The position numbers and the translations under genes are program-made. A stretch of DNA of 64,000 nucleotides. It comes from Pseudaminobacter sp040049255 (GTDB lineage: Bacteria > Pseudomonadota > Alphaproteobacteria > Rhizobiales > Rhizobiaceae). The stretch lies in NCBI RefSeq assembly GCF_040049255.1, contig NZ_JBDZDR010000001.1:744001-808000 (forward strand), written 5' to 3'. The notes under the pieces are model-generated. The model was given only the letters and a program-made list of their open reading frames with translations. It was not told the DNA's origin and did not search any database. Positions 45,165 through 54,833 of the stretch are shown here, one piece after another; position 1 is the first letter of the stretch; every line of letters begins with the position of its first letter.

Positions 45165-46367
45165 ATGGCCACCAACACCGCCCCCTGGGCAACCCAAGCG
45201 CCAACCGCAGTTCTGGTTCTGGCCGACGGGACGGTCATCGAGGGCCGTGGCCTGGGCGCCACCGGCAGCGCGGTCGCCGAGGTCTGCTTCAACACCGCCC
45301 TCACCGGCTACCAGGAAATCCTCACCGATCCGTCCTATGCCGGCCAGATCGTCACCTTCACCTTCCCCCACATCGGCAACATCGGCACCAATGACGAAGA
45401 CGCCGAAGACCTGAACCCGGCCGCCCACAACGGCGCCGTCGGCGCTGTCTTCAAGGCCGATATCACCTCGCCCTCCAACTACCGCGCCACCAGCGATCTC
45501 GACCATTGGCTGAAGCGGCGCGGCGTCGTCGCCATCTCCGGCATCGACACCCGCGCGCTCACCGCGCTGATCCGCGAAAAGGGCTCGCCCAACGCCGTCA
45601 TCGCGCATTCGCCCGATGGCAAGTTCGATCTCGAAGAGCTCAAGGCCCGCGCCGCCGGCTGGCCCGGCCTGGTCGGCCTCGACCTCGCCAAGGAGGTCAC
45701 CTCGGGCCAGTCCTCGGTCTGGCGCGAGACGCCCTGGGTCTGGAACGAAGGCTATGGCGAGCAGACCGCGCCGACCATGCACGTGGTCGCCGTCGACTAT
45801 GGCGTGAAGCGCAGCATTTTGCGCATCATCGCCGGGCTGGGCGCCAAGGTCACCGTGGTACCGGCCACCACCAGCGCCGAGGATATCCTGGCCATGCGGC
45901 CGGACGGCATCTTCCTGTCCAACGGCCCCGGCGACCCGGCGGCGACCGGCGAATATGCCGTGCCGACCATCCGGGACCTGCTCAAGACCGACATTCCCGT
46001 CTTCGGCATCTGCCTCGGCCACCAGATGCTGGCGCTGGCGCTCGGCGGCAAGACCGAGAAGATGCACCAGGGCCATCACGGCGCCAATCACCCCGTCAAG
46101 GACCACACCACCGGCAAGGTCGAGATCGTGTCGATGAACCACGGCTTCGCGGTCGACGCCAAGTCGCTGCCGGAAGGCGTCGTGGAAACCCATGTCTCGC
46201 TGTTCGACGGCTCGAACTGCGGCATCGCGCTCACCGGCCGCCCGGTGTTCTCGGTGCAGCACCACCCCGAGGCCTCGCCCGGTCCGCAGGACTCGCACTA
46301 CCTGTTCCGCCGCTTCGTCGAGGCCATCCGCGCCCGCCAGGCCGAACCGGCGCTGGCCGGGCAGTAA
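45165..46367 (+). CDS. carA: Carbamoyl-phosphate synthase small (glutaminase) subunit
   Basis: This encodes 400 residues. The N-terminal CarA domain (about 15-150) is followed by a class I glutamine amidotransferase domain with Cys283 in GICLGHQ, and His367 and Glu369 in HHPEASPG. It releases ammonia from glutamine and channels it to CarB for carbamoyl phosphate, the precursor of pyrimidines and arginine. The start at 45165 follows GGAG by eight bases. carB is not adjacent; it lies 8.6 kb downstream on the same strand. Confidence 0.96.
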   Translation: MATNTAPWATQAPTAVLVLADGTVIEGRGLGATGSAVAEVCFNTALTGYQEILTDPSYAGQIVTFTFPHIGNIGTNDEDAEDLNPAAHNGAVGAVFKADITSPSNYRATSDLDHWLKRRGVVAISGIDTRALTALIREKGSPNAVIAHSPDGKFDLEELKARAAGWPGLVGLDLAKEVTSGQSSVWRETPWVWNEGYGEQTAPTMHVVAVDYGVKRSILRIIAGLGAKVTVVPATTSAEDILAMRPDGIFLSNGPGDPAATGEYAVPTIRDLLKTDIPVFGICLGHQMLALALGGKTEKMHQGHHGANHPVKDHTTGKVEIVSMNHGFAVDAKSLPEGVVETHVSLFDGSNCGIALTGRPVFSVQHHPEASPGPQDSHYLFRRFVEAIRARQAEPALAGQ

Positions 46368-46429
46368 GAAGCCAGAGTGGAAATCTTTGCGCGGCTTGCG
46401 CTCTTGCGATAATATAGCAATATCGTCGC

Positions 46430-46696
46430 ATGAAGACGATTGTGCTGACCGCTTCGGCGGCGCGAGATCTGCACAATCTCCCCGCCGCGGCGCGCAGGCA
46501 GGTGTCGGACGGCTTGGTCGACTACGCGATCAGTGGCAAGGGCGACGTGAAGCGCCTCGTCGGACGCGATGGTTTCCGCCTGCGGATCGGCCGTTATCGC
46601 GTCATCTTCGACGAGGACCGGACAACCATATTGGCCATCTACATCGGCAAGCGCGACACGGTCACCTATCGCCGGAATCAGGATCAAAAGAGATGA
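46430..46696 (+). CDS. RelE/ParE-superfamily toxin
   Basis: This encodes 88 residues of the RelE/ParE fold: an N-terminal helix pair (ASAARDLHNLPAAARRQVSDGL) and a beta-sheet core with GFRLRIGRYRVIFDEDRTTI and a YIGKRDTVYRR-type end. Basic residues in the GRYRVIF strand are the usual ribosome- or mRNA-contact positions of RelE toxins. It is placed before its antitoxin, with a four-base overlap. There is no clear ribosome-binding site. It probably inhibits translation when free. Confidence 0.8.
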   Translation: MKTIVLTASAARDLHNLPAAARRQVSDGLVDYAISGKGDVKRLVGRDGFRLRIGRYRVIFDEDRTTILAIYIGKRDTVTYRRNQDQKR

Positions 46697-47076
46697 ACGC
46701 GCCCCAGATCATCAAAACTCCCGGCGGGGAGGAAATGGTCGTCCTTCCCAGGGCCGAGTACGAGGCACTCGTGCAGGCCGCCGACCAGGCCGCAGAGGAT
46801 GCGGCCGATATCGCCATCTACGACGCCCGCAAGGCTGAATTGCACGGGACGGAGCCTTTTCCGGCCGAGCTTTCAATGGCGATCCTGCGCGGCGAAAGTC
46901 GCCTCAAGGCACTGCGCAAATGGCGCAGCCTCACCCAAAGCGAGCTTGCCGAAAAGGCCGACCTGACGCAGGGCTTCCTTTCGGATCTCGAGGCCCGCCG
47001 CCGAACGGCCTCTGCCGAAACCGCGGCCAGGCTCGCCGAAGCCCTTGCGGTGCCGCTCGACTGGGTCGACGGCTAG
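46693..47076 (+). CDS. Antitoxin with C-terminal HTH (Xre) domain
   Basis: This encodes 127 residues. The N-terminal 50 residues (EEMVVLPRAEYEALVQAAD) resemble the toxin-wrapping part of Phd-like antitoxins. The C-terminal Xre helix-turn-helix (about 72-125) contains SLTQSELAEKADLTQGFLSDLEARRRTAS. It neutralises the upstream toxin and represses their shared promoter by family analogy. The ATG overlaps the toxin stop (ATGA). Confidence 0.82.
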   Translation: MNAPQIIKTPGGEEMVVLPRAEYEALVQAADQAAEDAADIAIYDARKAELHGTEPFPAELSMAILRGESRLKALRKWRSLTQSELAEKADLTQGFLSDLEARRRTASAETAARLAEALAVPLDWVDG

Positions 47077-47133
47077 CGGCGACAGGCCGAACCCGGCAAC
47101 TCTTGCCGCCACGCCAACGCGCCCCACGGCATC

Positions 47134-48033
47134 TCACACCGGGTTGTTGAACGTGTCGCAATCCTGCAGCTTGCCGCTCTGGAAGCCGAGGTTGAACCAT
47201 TTCATCCGCTGCGCCGAGGTGCCGTGGTTGAATGTTTCGGGCACCACATAGCCCTGCGAACGCCGCTGCAGCGTGTCGTCGCCGATCTGCTTGGCGGCGT
47301 TCAGCGCGTCTTCCAGATCGCCCTTTTCCAGCAATCCCTTCTGCGCCGTGTAATGCCCCCAGATGCCGGCGAAGCAGTCGGCCTGCAGTTCCACGCGAAC
47401 CGACACGGCATTGGACTGTTCCTCGTCCATCGACTGCCGCATGCGGTTGACCTTGGGCAGGATGCCCAGCAGGTTCTGCACATGGTGGCCGACCTCATGC
47501 GCCAGCACATAGGCCTGCGCGAAATCGCCAGAAGCGCCGAACTGCCGGTCGAGCTGGTCGAAGAAGGACAGGTCGATATAGACCTTGTGGTCGTCAGGAC
47601 AGTAGAACGGACCGGCCGCCGACGACGCAAAGCCGCAGTTCGAGCGCGCATGGCCGGAGAAGAGCACCAGCTTCGGCTCCTCATAGGTCCGGCCGTTGGT
47701 CTGGAAGATGCCGTTCCACACGTCCTCGGTCTCGGCCAGAACGGTGGACACGAACTGCTTCATCTCGTCTTGTGATTGCGGCGCGGTGCGGCTCACCTGG
47801 CCGCCGCCCGTTCCCATCCCGCCGCCGCCTTCTAGTATCTCGACCGGATCGATGCCGCAGGCCCTGAGCGCCAGGAACAGGATGACGAGAAAGATGATGC
47901 CGGAAAGCGAAAGGCCGCCGCCGGTCGCCCCGCCCACGGGAATACGGAAGCCGCCGCCCGGCCCCATGCCGAAGCCGCCGCCGCCGCGCTCGTCCTCTAC
48001 ATTGTCACTCTGCCGGCGCCCTCTCCAAAGCAT
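47134..48033 (-). CDS. YpfJ-type neutral zinc metallopeptidase
   Basis: This encodes 299 residues. A Gly-rich cytoplasmic N-terminus (about 18-40) and one membrane helix (43-58) are followed by a periplasmic peptidase domain with LAHEVGHH (His179, Glu180, His183) and the later ELQADCFAG helix giving the third zinc ligand. A CGFASSAAGPFYCPDD segment is strictly conserved in this family (KPN_02809/YpfJ). The substrate is unknown. The ATG at 48033 is seven bases after GGAGG. Confidence 0.88.
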   Translation of the reverse strand: MLWRGRRQSDNVEDERGGGGFGMGPGGGFRIPVGGATGGGLSLSGIIFLVILFLALRACGIDPVEILEGGGGMGTGGGQVSRTAPQSQDEMKQFVSTVLAETEDVWNGIFQTNGRTYEEPKLVLFSGHARSNCGFASSAAGPFYCPDDHKVYIDLSFFDQLDRQFGASGDFAQAYVLAHEVGHHVQNLLGILPKVNRMRQSMDEEQSNAVSVRVELQADCFAGIWGHYTAQKGLLEKGDLEDALNAAKQIGDDTLQRRSQGYVVPETFNHGTSAQRMKWFNLGFQSGKLQDCDTFNNPV

Positions 48034-48193
48034 GCACGCGCCTCCTGTCCTCATGCGGCGCACTTGCTGTTGCGCCGCTCTGCCTGAAACCGATGAACAC
48101 CTCAAACGGTTGCATCAAGCGGGTGAAGTTCCATTTACCGCGGCCGGGCGACCGCCGGAGGCGCGGGCCTGAAACTCAGCCGCCGGCCGACCC

Positions 48194-48382
48194 TCAACCT
48201 TTCTGCTTTGTGCCGGCGCTCTTGCCGTCCGAACTCTTCGCGCGCTCTTCGAAGCGCTTTTCGCCCTTCTTCAGCTCGTGGCCGGTGCGGGCCTCCACCT
48301 TGCGCTCGTCCCCGGCCGCCGCCTTCCTGAGGCCTTTGGCCGCTTCCTTGCCTTTCGGCGTCGGTGCCTGGTTCGCTCCCAT
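48194..48382 (-). CDS. Small basic hypothetical protein
   Basis: This encodes 62 residues, very rich in Lys, Glu, Ala and Gly (GKEAAKGLRKAAAGDERKVE), probably unfolded or a helical DNA- or RNA-coating protein. AGGAG lies seven bases before the ATG. I do not recognise a family. Coding is supported by the start signal and composition. Confidence 0.5.
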   Translation of the reverse strand: MGANQAPTPKGKEAAKGLRKAAAGDERKVEARTGHELKKGEKRFEERAKSSDGKSAGTKQKG

Positions 48383-48575
48383 CTCGCTGCTCCTGCGTTG
48401 CCGCCGGGTCGGCCCGGCTCGGCACCAACGCATCACCTCCGCACCCGTTCCCCGCACGCGCTGCTGCCCTTCCGGGCATCGCCGCCGACGCGTCTTGCGG
48501 CCCCCGGAACCGGTGCAGTCAGCCAAAATCGCATGCGCCAGCCTTGTTTCGGCCTTGATCGCTCCCATGTTATAT

Positions 48576-48599
48576 TGCCAATGATTTGCAATTGCGAAT
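48576..48599. promoter_or_regulatory. Mur/Fur-type box upstream of mntH
   Basis: TTGCCAATGATTTGCAA (48576-48592) is palindromic at seven of eight pairs and overlaps a second half-repeat TTGCAATTGCGAA (48587-48599). It lies about 20-40 bases before the mntH start. Manganese-responsive Mur sites in rhizobia have this kind of TGCAA-A/T-rich-TTGCA sequence. Confidence 0.55.
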
Positions 48600-48618
48600 A
48601 ACCCGAAAAGACCATTGC

Positions 48619-49968
48619 ATGGATTTATCCAGCCGCACCGCCACCGAAACCGCCGAGGGCTGGCGCCAGCCGCGAGGCGAAGCATCGCTTTCGGACGTAC
48701 ACCGCTCTATCTCAGTCAGAACCCACGGCCCGACCTGGCGTCGGGCCGTTGCCTTTATAGGCCCCGGCTATCTCGTCGCCGTCGGCTATATGGACCCTGG
48801 CAACTGGGCCACCTCGCTCGCCGGCGGCTCGAAATTCGGCTATGCACTGCTGTTCGTGGCGTTGATCTCCAACATCATGGCGGTCGTGCTGCAGGCGCTC
48901 TGCGCCCGGCTTGCCATAGGCTCGGGCCGCGACCTTGCCCAGGCCTGCCGCGATGCCTACGGCAAGCAAGTTTCCTACGGCCTGTGGTTCATGGCCGAGA
49001 TCGCCATCATCGCCACCGACCTTGCCGAGGTCATCGGCACGGCTATCGGCCTCAACCTCATCTTCGGCATTCCGCTGGAACTGGGCGTGCTCATCACCGC
49101 GCTCGATGTGTTCCTCATCCTTTACCTGCAGAAGCTTGGCTTCCGCTGGGTCGAGGCGCTGATCATCACGCTGCTTGCGGTCATCGCCGCCTGCTTTGCC
49201 ATCCAGATCGCACTGGCCGACCCTAACTGGGGCTCGGTGGTGCGCGGCTTCGCCCCCACCACCCAGATCGTCACCAACCCGGAAATGCTCTATCTGGCGC
49301 TCGGCATCCTCGGCGCCACGGTCATGCCGCACAATCTCTACCTGCATTCCGGCATCATCCAGACGCGCGCTTATGGCGAAACCATCGAGCACAAGCGCGA
49401 GGCGCTGAAATTCGCGTCCTGGGATTCCGCCATCGCGCTGACCTTCGCCCTGCTCATCAATGCCTCGATCCTCATCCTCGCCGCCGCCACCTTCCACAAG
49501 GTCGGCCAGACCGATGTCGAAGATATTGCCCAGGCGCACGCGCTGCTTGCCCCGCTGCTCGGCCTGTCGATGGCGCCGATATTGTTCGGCGTCGCGCTCA
49601 TCTGCTGCGGCATCAATTCCAGCGTCACGGCAACGCTCGCCGGCCAGATCGTCATGGAAGGTTTTATCCGCATCAAGCTGGCGCCTTGGCTGCGCCGGCT
49701 CATCACCCGCGCCATCGCCATCCTGCCGGCCGCCGCCGTCACCGTCTGGTACGGCGAAAGCGGCACGGCCAAGCTCCTCATCCTCAGCCAGGTGGTGCTC
49801 AGCCTGCAGCTTTCCTTTGCGGTGTTCCCGCTGGTCATCTTCACCGCCAGCAAGGCAAAGATGGGCGCCTTGGTGGCGCCGCGCTGGCTCAGCGCCTTCG
49901 CGATGGTCATTGCCGTGGTCATCGCGGTGCTTAACCTGAAGCTGATCTACGACTTCGTTCTGGGCTGA
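48619..49968 (+). CDS. mntH: NRAMP-family Mn(II)/H+ symporter
   Basis: This encodes 449 residues with 11 membrane helices. The metal-site motif DPGNWAT (Asp59, Asn62) is in helix 1 and MPHNLYLHS in helix 6 (near residue 240). It imports Mn(II), and to a lesser degree Fe(II), with protons. The ATG at 48619 was taken; upstream in-frame codons overlap the Mur-like box. Repression by Mur in the presence of manganese is likely from that box. Confidence 0.93.
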   Translation: MDLSSRTATETAEGWRQPRGEASLSDVHRSISVRTHGPTWRRAVAFIGPGYLVAVGYMDPGNWATSLAGGSKFGYALLFVALISNIMAVVLQALCARLAIGSGRDLAQACRDAYGKQVSYGLWFMAEIAIIATDLAEVIGTAIGLNLIFGIPLELGVLITALDVFLILYLQKLGFRWVEALIITLLAVIAACFAIQIALADPNWGSVVRGFAPTTQIVTNPEMLYLALGILGATVMPHNLYLHSGIIQTRAYGETIEHKREALKFASWDSAIALTFALLINASILILAAATFHKVGQTDVEDIAQAHALLAPLLGLSMAPILFGVALICCGINSSVTATLAGQIVMEGFIRIKLAPWLRRLITRAIAILPAAAVTVWYGESGTAKLLILSQVVLSLQLSFAVFPLVIFTASKAKMGALVAPRWLSAFAMVIAVVIAVLNLKLIYDFVLG

Positions 49969-50120
49969 TCGACCCGCCCAGAGCCGCCACTTCTCAAGCT
50001 CTGGCGCGCAAATGCATTCTCCCGCAAAATCGATCTCGTGCATGTCGGCACCAAGGCGCGCCGTGCGTCCTTGGGCTGTCCTCGGGCATTCTGGCGCCCG
50101 TGAGTTCAGGGAGACACATC

Positions 50121-50801
50121 ATGAGAACCATCAATGCCACGGTGTTCGTCAGCCTCGACGGGGTCATGCAGGCACCTGGAGGCCCGCAGGAAGACCCCAC
50201 CGGCGGCTTCCAGCATGAAGGCTGGGCGGTGCCCCATTTCGACGAGGCAGTGGGCGGCGTCATGGGCAAGCTGTTCGAGCGACCCTTCGACCTGCTTCTG
50301 GGCCGGCGCACCTATGACATCTTCGCCGCTCACTGGCCCTATGCGAAAGACGATCCGATCGGCCCGCTGTTCGACGGCGTGACCAAATATGTCGCCACCC
50401 ACAAGCCTGAGAGCCTCACCTGGCAGAACACCACATGGCTCGGCGAGGACGTCCCCGCTTCATTGCGCGAACTGAAGCAGGGCGACGGGCCGGACCTGCT
50501 CATCCAGGGCTCCAGCCAACTCATCCAGCAACTCTTGCAGCACGACCTCATCGACCGCATCCAGCTCATCGTGATGCCGGTAGTGCTTGGCAGCGGCAAG
50601 AAGCTGTTCGGGTCCGGCACCATGCCGGCGGCGCTCAAGCTGACCGACAGCCTCGTCACGCCCAACGGCGTCATCATCGCGACCTACGGACGCGCCGGCG
50701 AGGTCGAGACCGGCGACTTCGGGCTGGAAAACCCGAGCGAGGCGGAACTGGAGCGCCGGCGGGGACTGGCGGAAATGGAGAGGAAGCTGCCCGGCAGATA
50801 G
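50121..50801 (+). CDS. Dihydrofolate reductase-fold (RibD C-terminal) protein
   Basis: This encodes 226 residues. The RibD-C/DHFR-like domain (about 1-190) has VFVSLDGVMQAPGGP, LLLGRRTYDIFAAHWP and the IQGSSQLIQQLL NADPH-site segment. Such YyaP/YwjB-like proteins are predicted NADPH-dependent reductases with unknown substrates. The C-terminal 30 residues are a charged extension. GGGAG is seven bases before the ATG. Confidence 0.82.
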   Translation: MRTINATVFVSLDGVMQAPGGPQEDPTGGFQHEGWAVPHFDEAVGGVMGKLFERPFDLLLGRRTYDIFAAHWPYAKDDPIGPLFDGVTKYVATHKPESLTWQNTTWLGEDVPASLRELKQGDGPDLLIQGSSQLIQQLLQHDLIDRIQLIVMPVVLGSGKKLFGSGTMPAALKLTDSLVTPNGVIIATYGRAGEVETGDFGLENPSEAELERRRGLAEMERKLPGR

Positions 50802-50935
50802 CATCGGCCGTTCGTCAAGCAACGCCGGAACCGGGCGTGCGCACGGGTAAGCTGGAGTTAAGTGTTGCTTCCTATTGTGCGCCCGGCGTTGCTCCAGGGA
50901 GCCGCTTCGACACGGCTCCGATCGGGATGAGCAGC

Positions 50936-52252
50936 ATGGATAAGCAGCAGATTTGGGACCAGGTGCGGTCACAAGCCATTGCCACGCCTTCGATCTACGG
51001 GGCGGTGGATTTTGATGCCGTACCGGAGCGCTTTGCCGGCGCTGCCGGTGATCCGAATGAACTGCGATCTGCAAGCGAGGCAGAGCGGGCCCAGCTTCTC
51101 GCTGATGACCGCCTGATGACACTCATCCGCGCCTACACTTTCATGGGCGATCGCGTGGCCGATCCTTATGCCGCCCTGATGCCGGAATATGGCTTCAAGC
51201 GCCTGATCGACATGGTCGATCAGGCCTGCAAGAACGGCATTGATTCCGTTGCCGACGCCCCGCCGGAACTGCGCACCTTCATCGCGGCGATGGAAACGGT
51301 GCCCGATTGGCTGGACATGGCAATGGTGGAGGAAGGAGCTCGTCTCGAGCGGGCGGCCATGGCGATCATGAGCCCCATTGCCATCCGCGCCGCCTTCATC
51401 GCGACCTTCATGAACCGGTACGCTGCGCTCCCGATGGCGCTGACTGGCGCGCTTTCGAATGAGAGCGCAGCCAGGCGTGTCAAGGAGACGGCGACCTTCT
51501 TCGCGACCTCGGTGCTGCCCGGCGCGCTTGCCCGCGGCGGCGATGGCTTCCGTGCTGCGGCGATGGTTCGCCTGATGCATGCGATGGTGCGCTTCAACGC
51601 CATGCGCAAGGGCCGCTGGGACGTCTCGGTCTACGGCGTCCCGATCCCGCAGGTCGATCAGATGCCGGCCGGTCTCATATCGGTCACCATGATGGCAGCC
51701 GGCGTGCTGCGTCAGGGCCGCAGCGAGTTCACGGCCGAGGAGCGGGCCCGCGTCGAACTCAGCCGTTACCGTTGCTACCTGCTCGGGTTGCCCGAGACTC
51801 TCCTGGCGACCACGCCAAAGGAGATCGTGACGCTGATGGCCGCGAGCCTCGCGACACTGCGGTCGGGCTTCGATGACGATACCTGCGGCAATCTGCTGCG
51901 CGCGACGCTCGGCGCCTATCTCCCGCCGGACAACTCCCTCACATCCCGCGTCTTCGACCGTGTGGAGAAAGGGTTCTCGAAGGTGTTCTTCGTCAAGAAC
52001 TATGCGGGCGGGGATGCGGCGAGGGCCGCAGGCATGGGAGTGGTTCCCAATGCGCTGGACAAGGCCTGCTACGGCATCGCCGCAGCGGTGGCCGGTAGCC
52101 GCCTCCTGGCTTACAGGCTCGCGATGAACATACCGATGCTTGCAGGTGCAGTGGACCGACGTCTGGTTGCGATCATCGGGAAGCAGCTTGCTTCGTGGGG
52201 ACATGCCCACTTCACGACCGACGCATCCGCCTATCGGCCGAGCGCGCCGTAG
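50936..52252 (+). CDS. MpaB-like oxygenase/DUF2236 family protein
   Basis: This encodes 438 residues, all-helical. Features include a DRVADPYAALMPEYGF segment, an SNESAARRVKET-TFF helix and MVRLMHAMVR, which provide the His/Arg positions typical of the DUF2236 family. That family includes MpaB and the rubber oxygenase Lcp, which bind heme b. No signal peptide is present. The substrate is unknown. An ATG at 50927 is equally in frame; the later one was taken because GGGATGAG lies before it. Confidence 0.7.
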   Translation: MDKQQIWDQVRSQAIATPSIYGAVDFDAVPERFAGAAGDPNELRSASEAERAQLLADDRLMTLIRAYTFMGDRVADPYAALMPEYGFKRLIDMVDQACKNGIDSVADAPPELRTFIAAMETVPDWLDMAMVEEGARLERAAMAIMSPIAIRAAFIATFMNRYAALPMALTGALSNESAARRVKETATFFATSVLPGALARGGDGFRAAAMVRLMHAMVRFNAMRKGRWDVSVYGVPIPQVDQMPAGLISVTMMAAGVLRQGRSEFTAEERARVELSRYRCYLLGLPETLLATTPKEIVTLMAASLATLRSGFDDDTCGNLLRATLGAYLPPDNSLTSRVFDRVEKGFSKVFFVKNYAGGDAARAAGMGVVPNALDKACYGIAAAVAGSRLLAYRLAMNIPMLAGAVDRRLVAIIGKQLASWGHAHFTTDASAYRPSAP

Positions 52253-52460
52253 CCGATCGCGGCTGCTCGGCAACGCCGGATCTGTGAGAAAGCAGAGCCC
52301 GCGGCGGCGGCCGCACGTTCGCATCGTGTCGGGCGCGCAAAATACCACGGCCACTGTTATGACTGCGGGCGATTGCACACGGGCGCCGAAGCCGTGAATC
52401 AACCACCAGGCTGACACGTGCCATTAGCAGCTGCAAACAACACAAAACACCGTGGGACAA

Positions 52461-54536
52461 ATGATAGCTTTGAGGGCAAACATCTTGGGGAAACTAGCAG
52501 TTTGTCTATTCCTCATAGGGGGTTTATTCGGCTGCTCGGGAGATGCCGCGGCGTCAGCGGACGTCACGCACTACGAATTTTTTCTGGAGAACAGCACGCT
52601 CGAAATGAAAGATGGCGTGCGCTTGGCTGTGACCTACTACCGGCCCGTGGCCAAAGAGCCCAGAGAAACCTTCCCGGTGATTATGGAAATGCTGCCATAT
52701 CGCAAGGATGATTTTTTCACCCTTGGTGATTATGAATATGGCTCATATTTTGCCAAGCGCGGCTATGTTGTTGCCCGTGTGGATGTGCGCGGTACGGGAG
52801 GCAGTGAGGGCGGCATTCCCGAAAGCGAGTATTCCGAAGCGGAGATTTCCGATGCGGAGGAATTGATCGCCCAGCTGTCCAAAATGAGCTGGTCCAATGG
52901 CAATGTGGGGATGTATGGCCTTTCATGGAGTGCCTTCAACTCACTGATGACGGCCCACAGAAAACCGCCTGCGCTCAAGGCCATCATTGCGGCGCATGGG
53001 TCGACCGACCTTTTCTACAATGACGTGCACTACATCGACGGCGCTTTGCACATAGATTCCTATGCGCATCAAATTGATACTGATAATGCGATGCCGCAAA
53101 GCCCGGACTACCGCATTGATGAAGATTATTTCCGGAATCGTTTCGACAGGGAACCCTGGATATTCACCTGGCTGCGCCAGCAACAGGATGGCGATTTTTG
53201 GCGCAAGGAGTCCCTCAAGTTCAAAGCCCCTTTGGAGGTTCCAACCTATCTGATCGGGGGATTGCTCGACGGCTACCGGGATTTCGTCATGGATGTGGGT
53301 CGGACCGCCAAGGCGCCGGTCATTGCGGAAATCGGGCCATGGAACCACGCATGGCCTGAATACGGCGTCCCCGGCCCCAACTACGAGTGGCGGCAAAAGG
53401 CTTTGCGCTGGTGGGATTACTGGCTCAAGGGAATAGACGATGGGATTCTGGATGAGCCCCGCTGGATGGCATTCATGCGTACCGGGCACGCGCCTGCCAC
53501 CGATCTGGCCACTGTCCCCGGTTATTGGCGCTGCGATAAGCAGTTGCCATCGGACAGCAGCACCACCCAACGGCTCTACCCTCAAACCGCGCAACATCTG
53601 GGCAATGTCCCTGCAGCGCTGGAAACCGCCCAAACCCTGCTCTACCGCGCCGGCAGCGGGATGGCAGCCGGTGGTTGGTGGGGCGAACAAACGGGCGACA
53701 TGGCAACGGACGACGCCCACAGTCTGGTCTACGACTCTGCCCCCTTGGCGGAGGCCCTGGAAATCATGGGCCTGCCACAAGTGCGTTTGCGCGTGGCCGC
53801 AGATGCTCCTTTTTACCAGTGGACAGTGCGTTTGGAGGATGTCGCTCCGGATGGCAAGGTGTCCTTGGTCAGCGGCGCGATCATCAATCCTTCCCAGCGT
53901 TTTTCGCGGCTTGAGCCTGTGGCGCTGATACCCGGTGAACCGACTACGCTGACCACCTCGGTTCACTTCACCACATGGCGCTTCAAACCCGGCCATCGTA
54001 TCCGCCTGGCCGTCGCCAACGCGCAATTCCCCATGATCTGGCCCAGCCCTACGCCGGGCACCACCAGTCTTTTGCTGAGCAACGACACATGGCTCGAATT
54101 GCCGGTGGTGCCGACGCAAAACGAAACGACCCAGGCTTGTATGCTCCCCCCGCCGGAGCCCAGCGATGCGGCACCTTTTGGCAAAGAGCTGGAAAATAAC
54201 GGCCCTGTATTCAACAGTTTCCGCAATGAACAAACCGGCGATTCGACATTCACGACCGCCAGCGACATTGCCTGGATCATTCGTGACGACAAATACCGAT
54301 CCAGCGAGTCATACCGATGGGACGTCAATGACGCCATGCCCGCCAACGCCCGCTACCAAGGCGAACGTAGAAATATTTTTACCATCAAGGGCAATGAAAT
54401 AGACCTCTCGACCAAGGCACGGATCGAGTCGGATGCCTCATATTTCCACGTCACTTTCACCAAGACTTTGCGGAAGAACGGCGAACTGATTAGAGAAAAG
54501 ACATGGGCAGACCATATTCCGCGGATGTTCCAGTGA
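52461..54536 (+). CDS. CocE/NonD-type serine hydrolase lipoprotein
   Basis: This encodes 691 residues. A lipobox GLFGC marks a lipid anchor near residue 25. The alpha/beta-hydrolase domain (Xaa-Pro peptidase S15 type) has VDVRGTGGSEG and the nucleophile segment YGLSWSAF. GPWNHAWPEYG carries the catalytic His. The C-terminal jelly-roll (about 400-560) contains RFKPGHRIRLAVA. It hydrolyses esters or amides outside the cytoplasm; the substrate is unknown. Base composition and codon use are clearly AT-richer than in carA, mntH or carB, which suggests recent acquisition. The start at 52461 has only a weak site; GTG at 52452 is an alternative. Confidence 0.82.
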   Translation: MIALRANILGKLAVCLFLIGGLFGCSGDAAASADVTHYEFFLENSTLEMKDGVRLAVTYYRPVAKEPRETFPVIMEMLPYRKDDFFTLGDYEYGSYFAKRGYVVARVDVRGTGGSEGGIPESEYSEAEISDAEELIAQLSKMSWSNGNVGMYGLSWSAFNSLMTAHRKPPALKAIIAAHGSTDLFYNDVHYIDGALHIDSYAHQIDTDNAMPQSPDYRIDEDYFRNRFDREPWIFTWLRQQQDGDFWRKESLKFKAPLEVPTYLIGGLLDGYRDFVMDVGRTAKAPVIAEIGPWNHAWPEYGVPGPNYEWRQKALRWWDYWLKGIDDGILDEPRWMAFMRTGHAPATDLATVPGYWRCDKQLPSDSSTTQRLYPQTAQHLGNVPAALETAQTLLYRAGSGMAAGGWWGEQTGDMATDDAHSLVYDSAPLAEALEIMGLPQVRLRVAADAPFYQWTVRLEDVAPDGKVSLVSGAIINPSQRFSRLEPVALIPGEPTTLTTSVHFTTWRFKPGHRIRLAVANAQFPMIWPSPTPGTTSLLLSNDTWLELPVVPTQNETTQACMLPPPEPSDAAPFGKELENNGPVFNSFRNEQTGDSTFTTASDIAWIIRDDKYRSSESYRWDVNDAMPANARYQGERRNIFTIKGNEIDLSTKARIESDASYFHVTFTKTLRKNGELIREKTWADHIPRMFQ

Positions 54537-54833
54537 GGAAGCCCCTATAAACCGTGCCGACCCAATAGAACCTGCACGAGGACGCCCGTCGAAGCCAGCG
54601 GCGAGCCTGAGAGCCAAGGGGAACGTCAGCTTACTGGATTTAAGCAGGTGGAGACGAACGACCGCGATAAGGTCGCAATCAGCTTTCCCGCACCCAACGG
54701 CAAGCAAGTTTCCGCCTGCATCCTCACGTGTCCTGCGAAGGCCGTACGGCCGAAGCAGAGCTACGTTTCAGGCTCCTCCCCGTCCGCATGGCAGCCATGC
54801 CGAAAAGTCGCAAAGATTCACGCATATTTGGGG
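54537..54833. other. Intergenic stretch before carB, no gene seen
   Basis: Together with the carB promoter and leader this makes 421 bases between genes. A 74-codon plus-strand frame from 54648 has no recognisable product and no support. The first part shares the lower GC of the hydrolase gene; composition returns to the chromosomal level near 54840. Confidence 0.45.
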
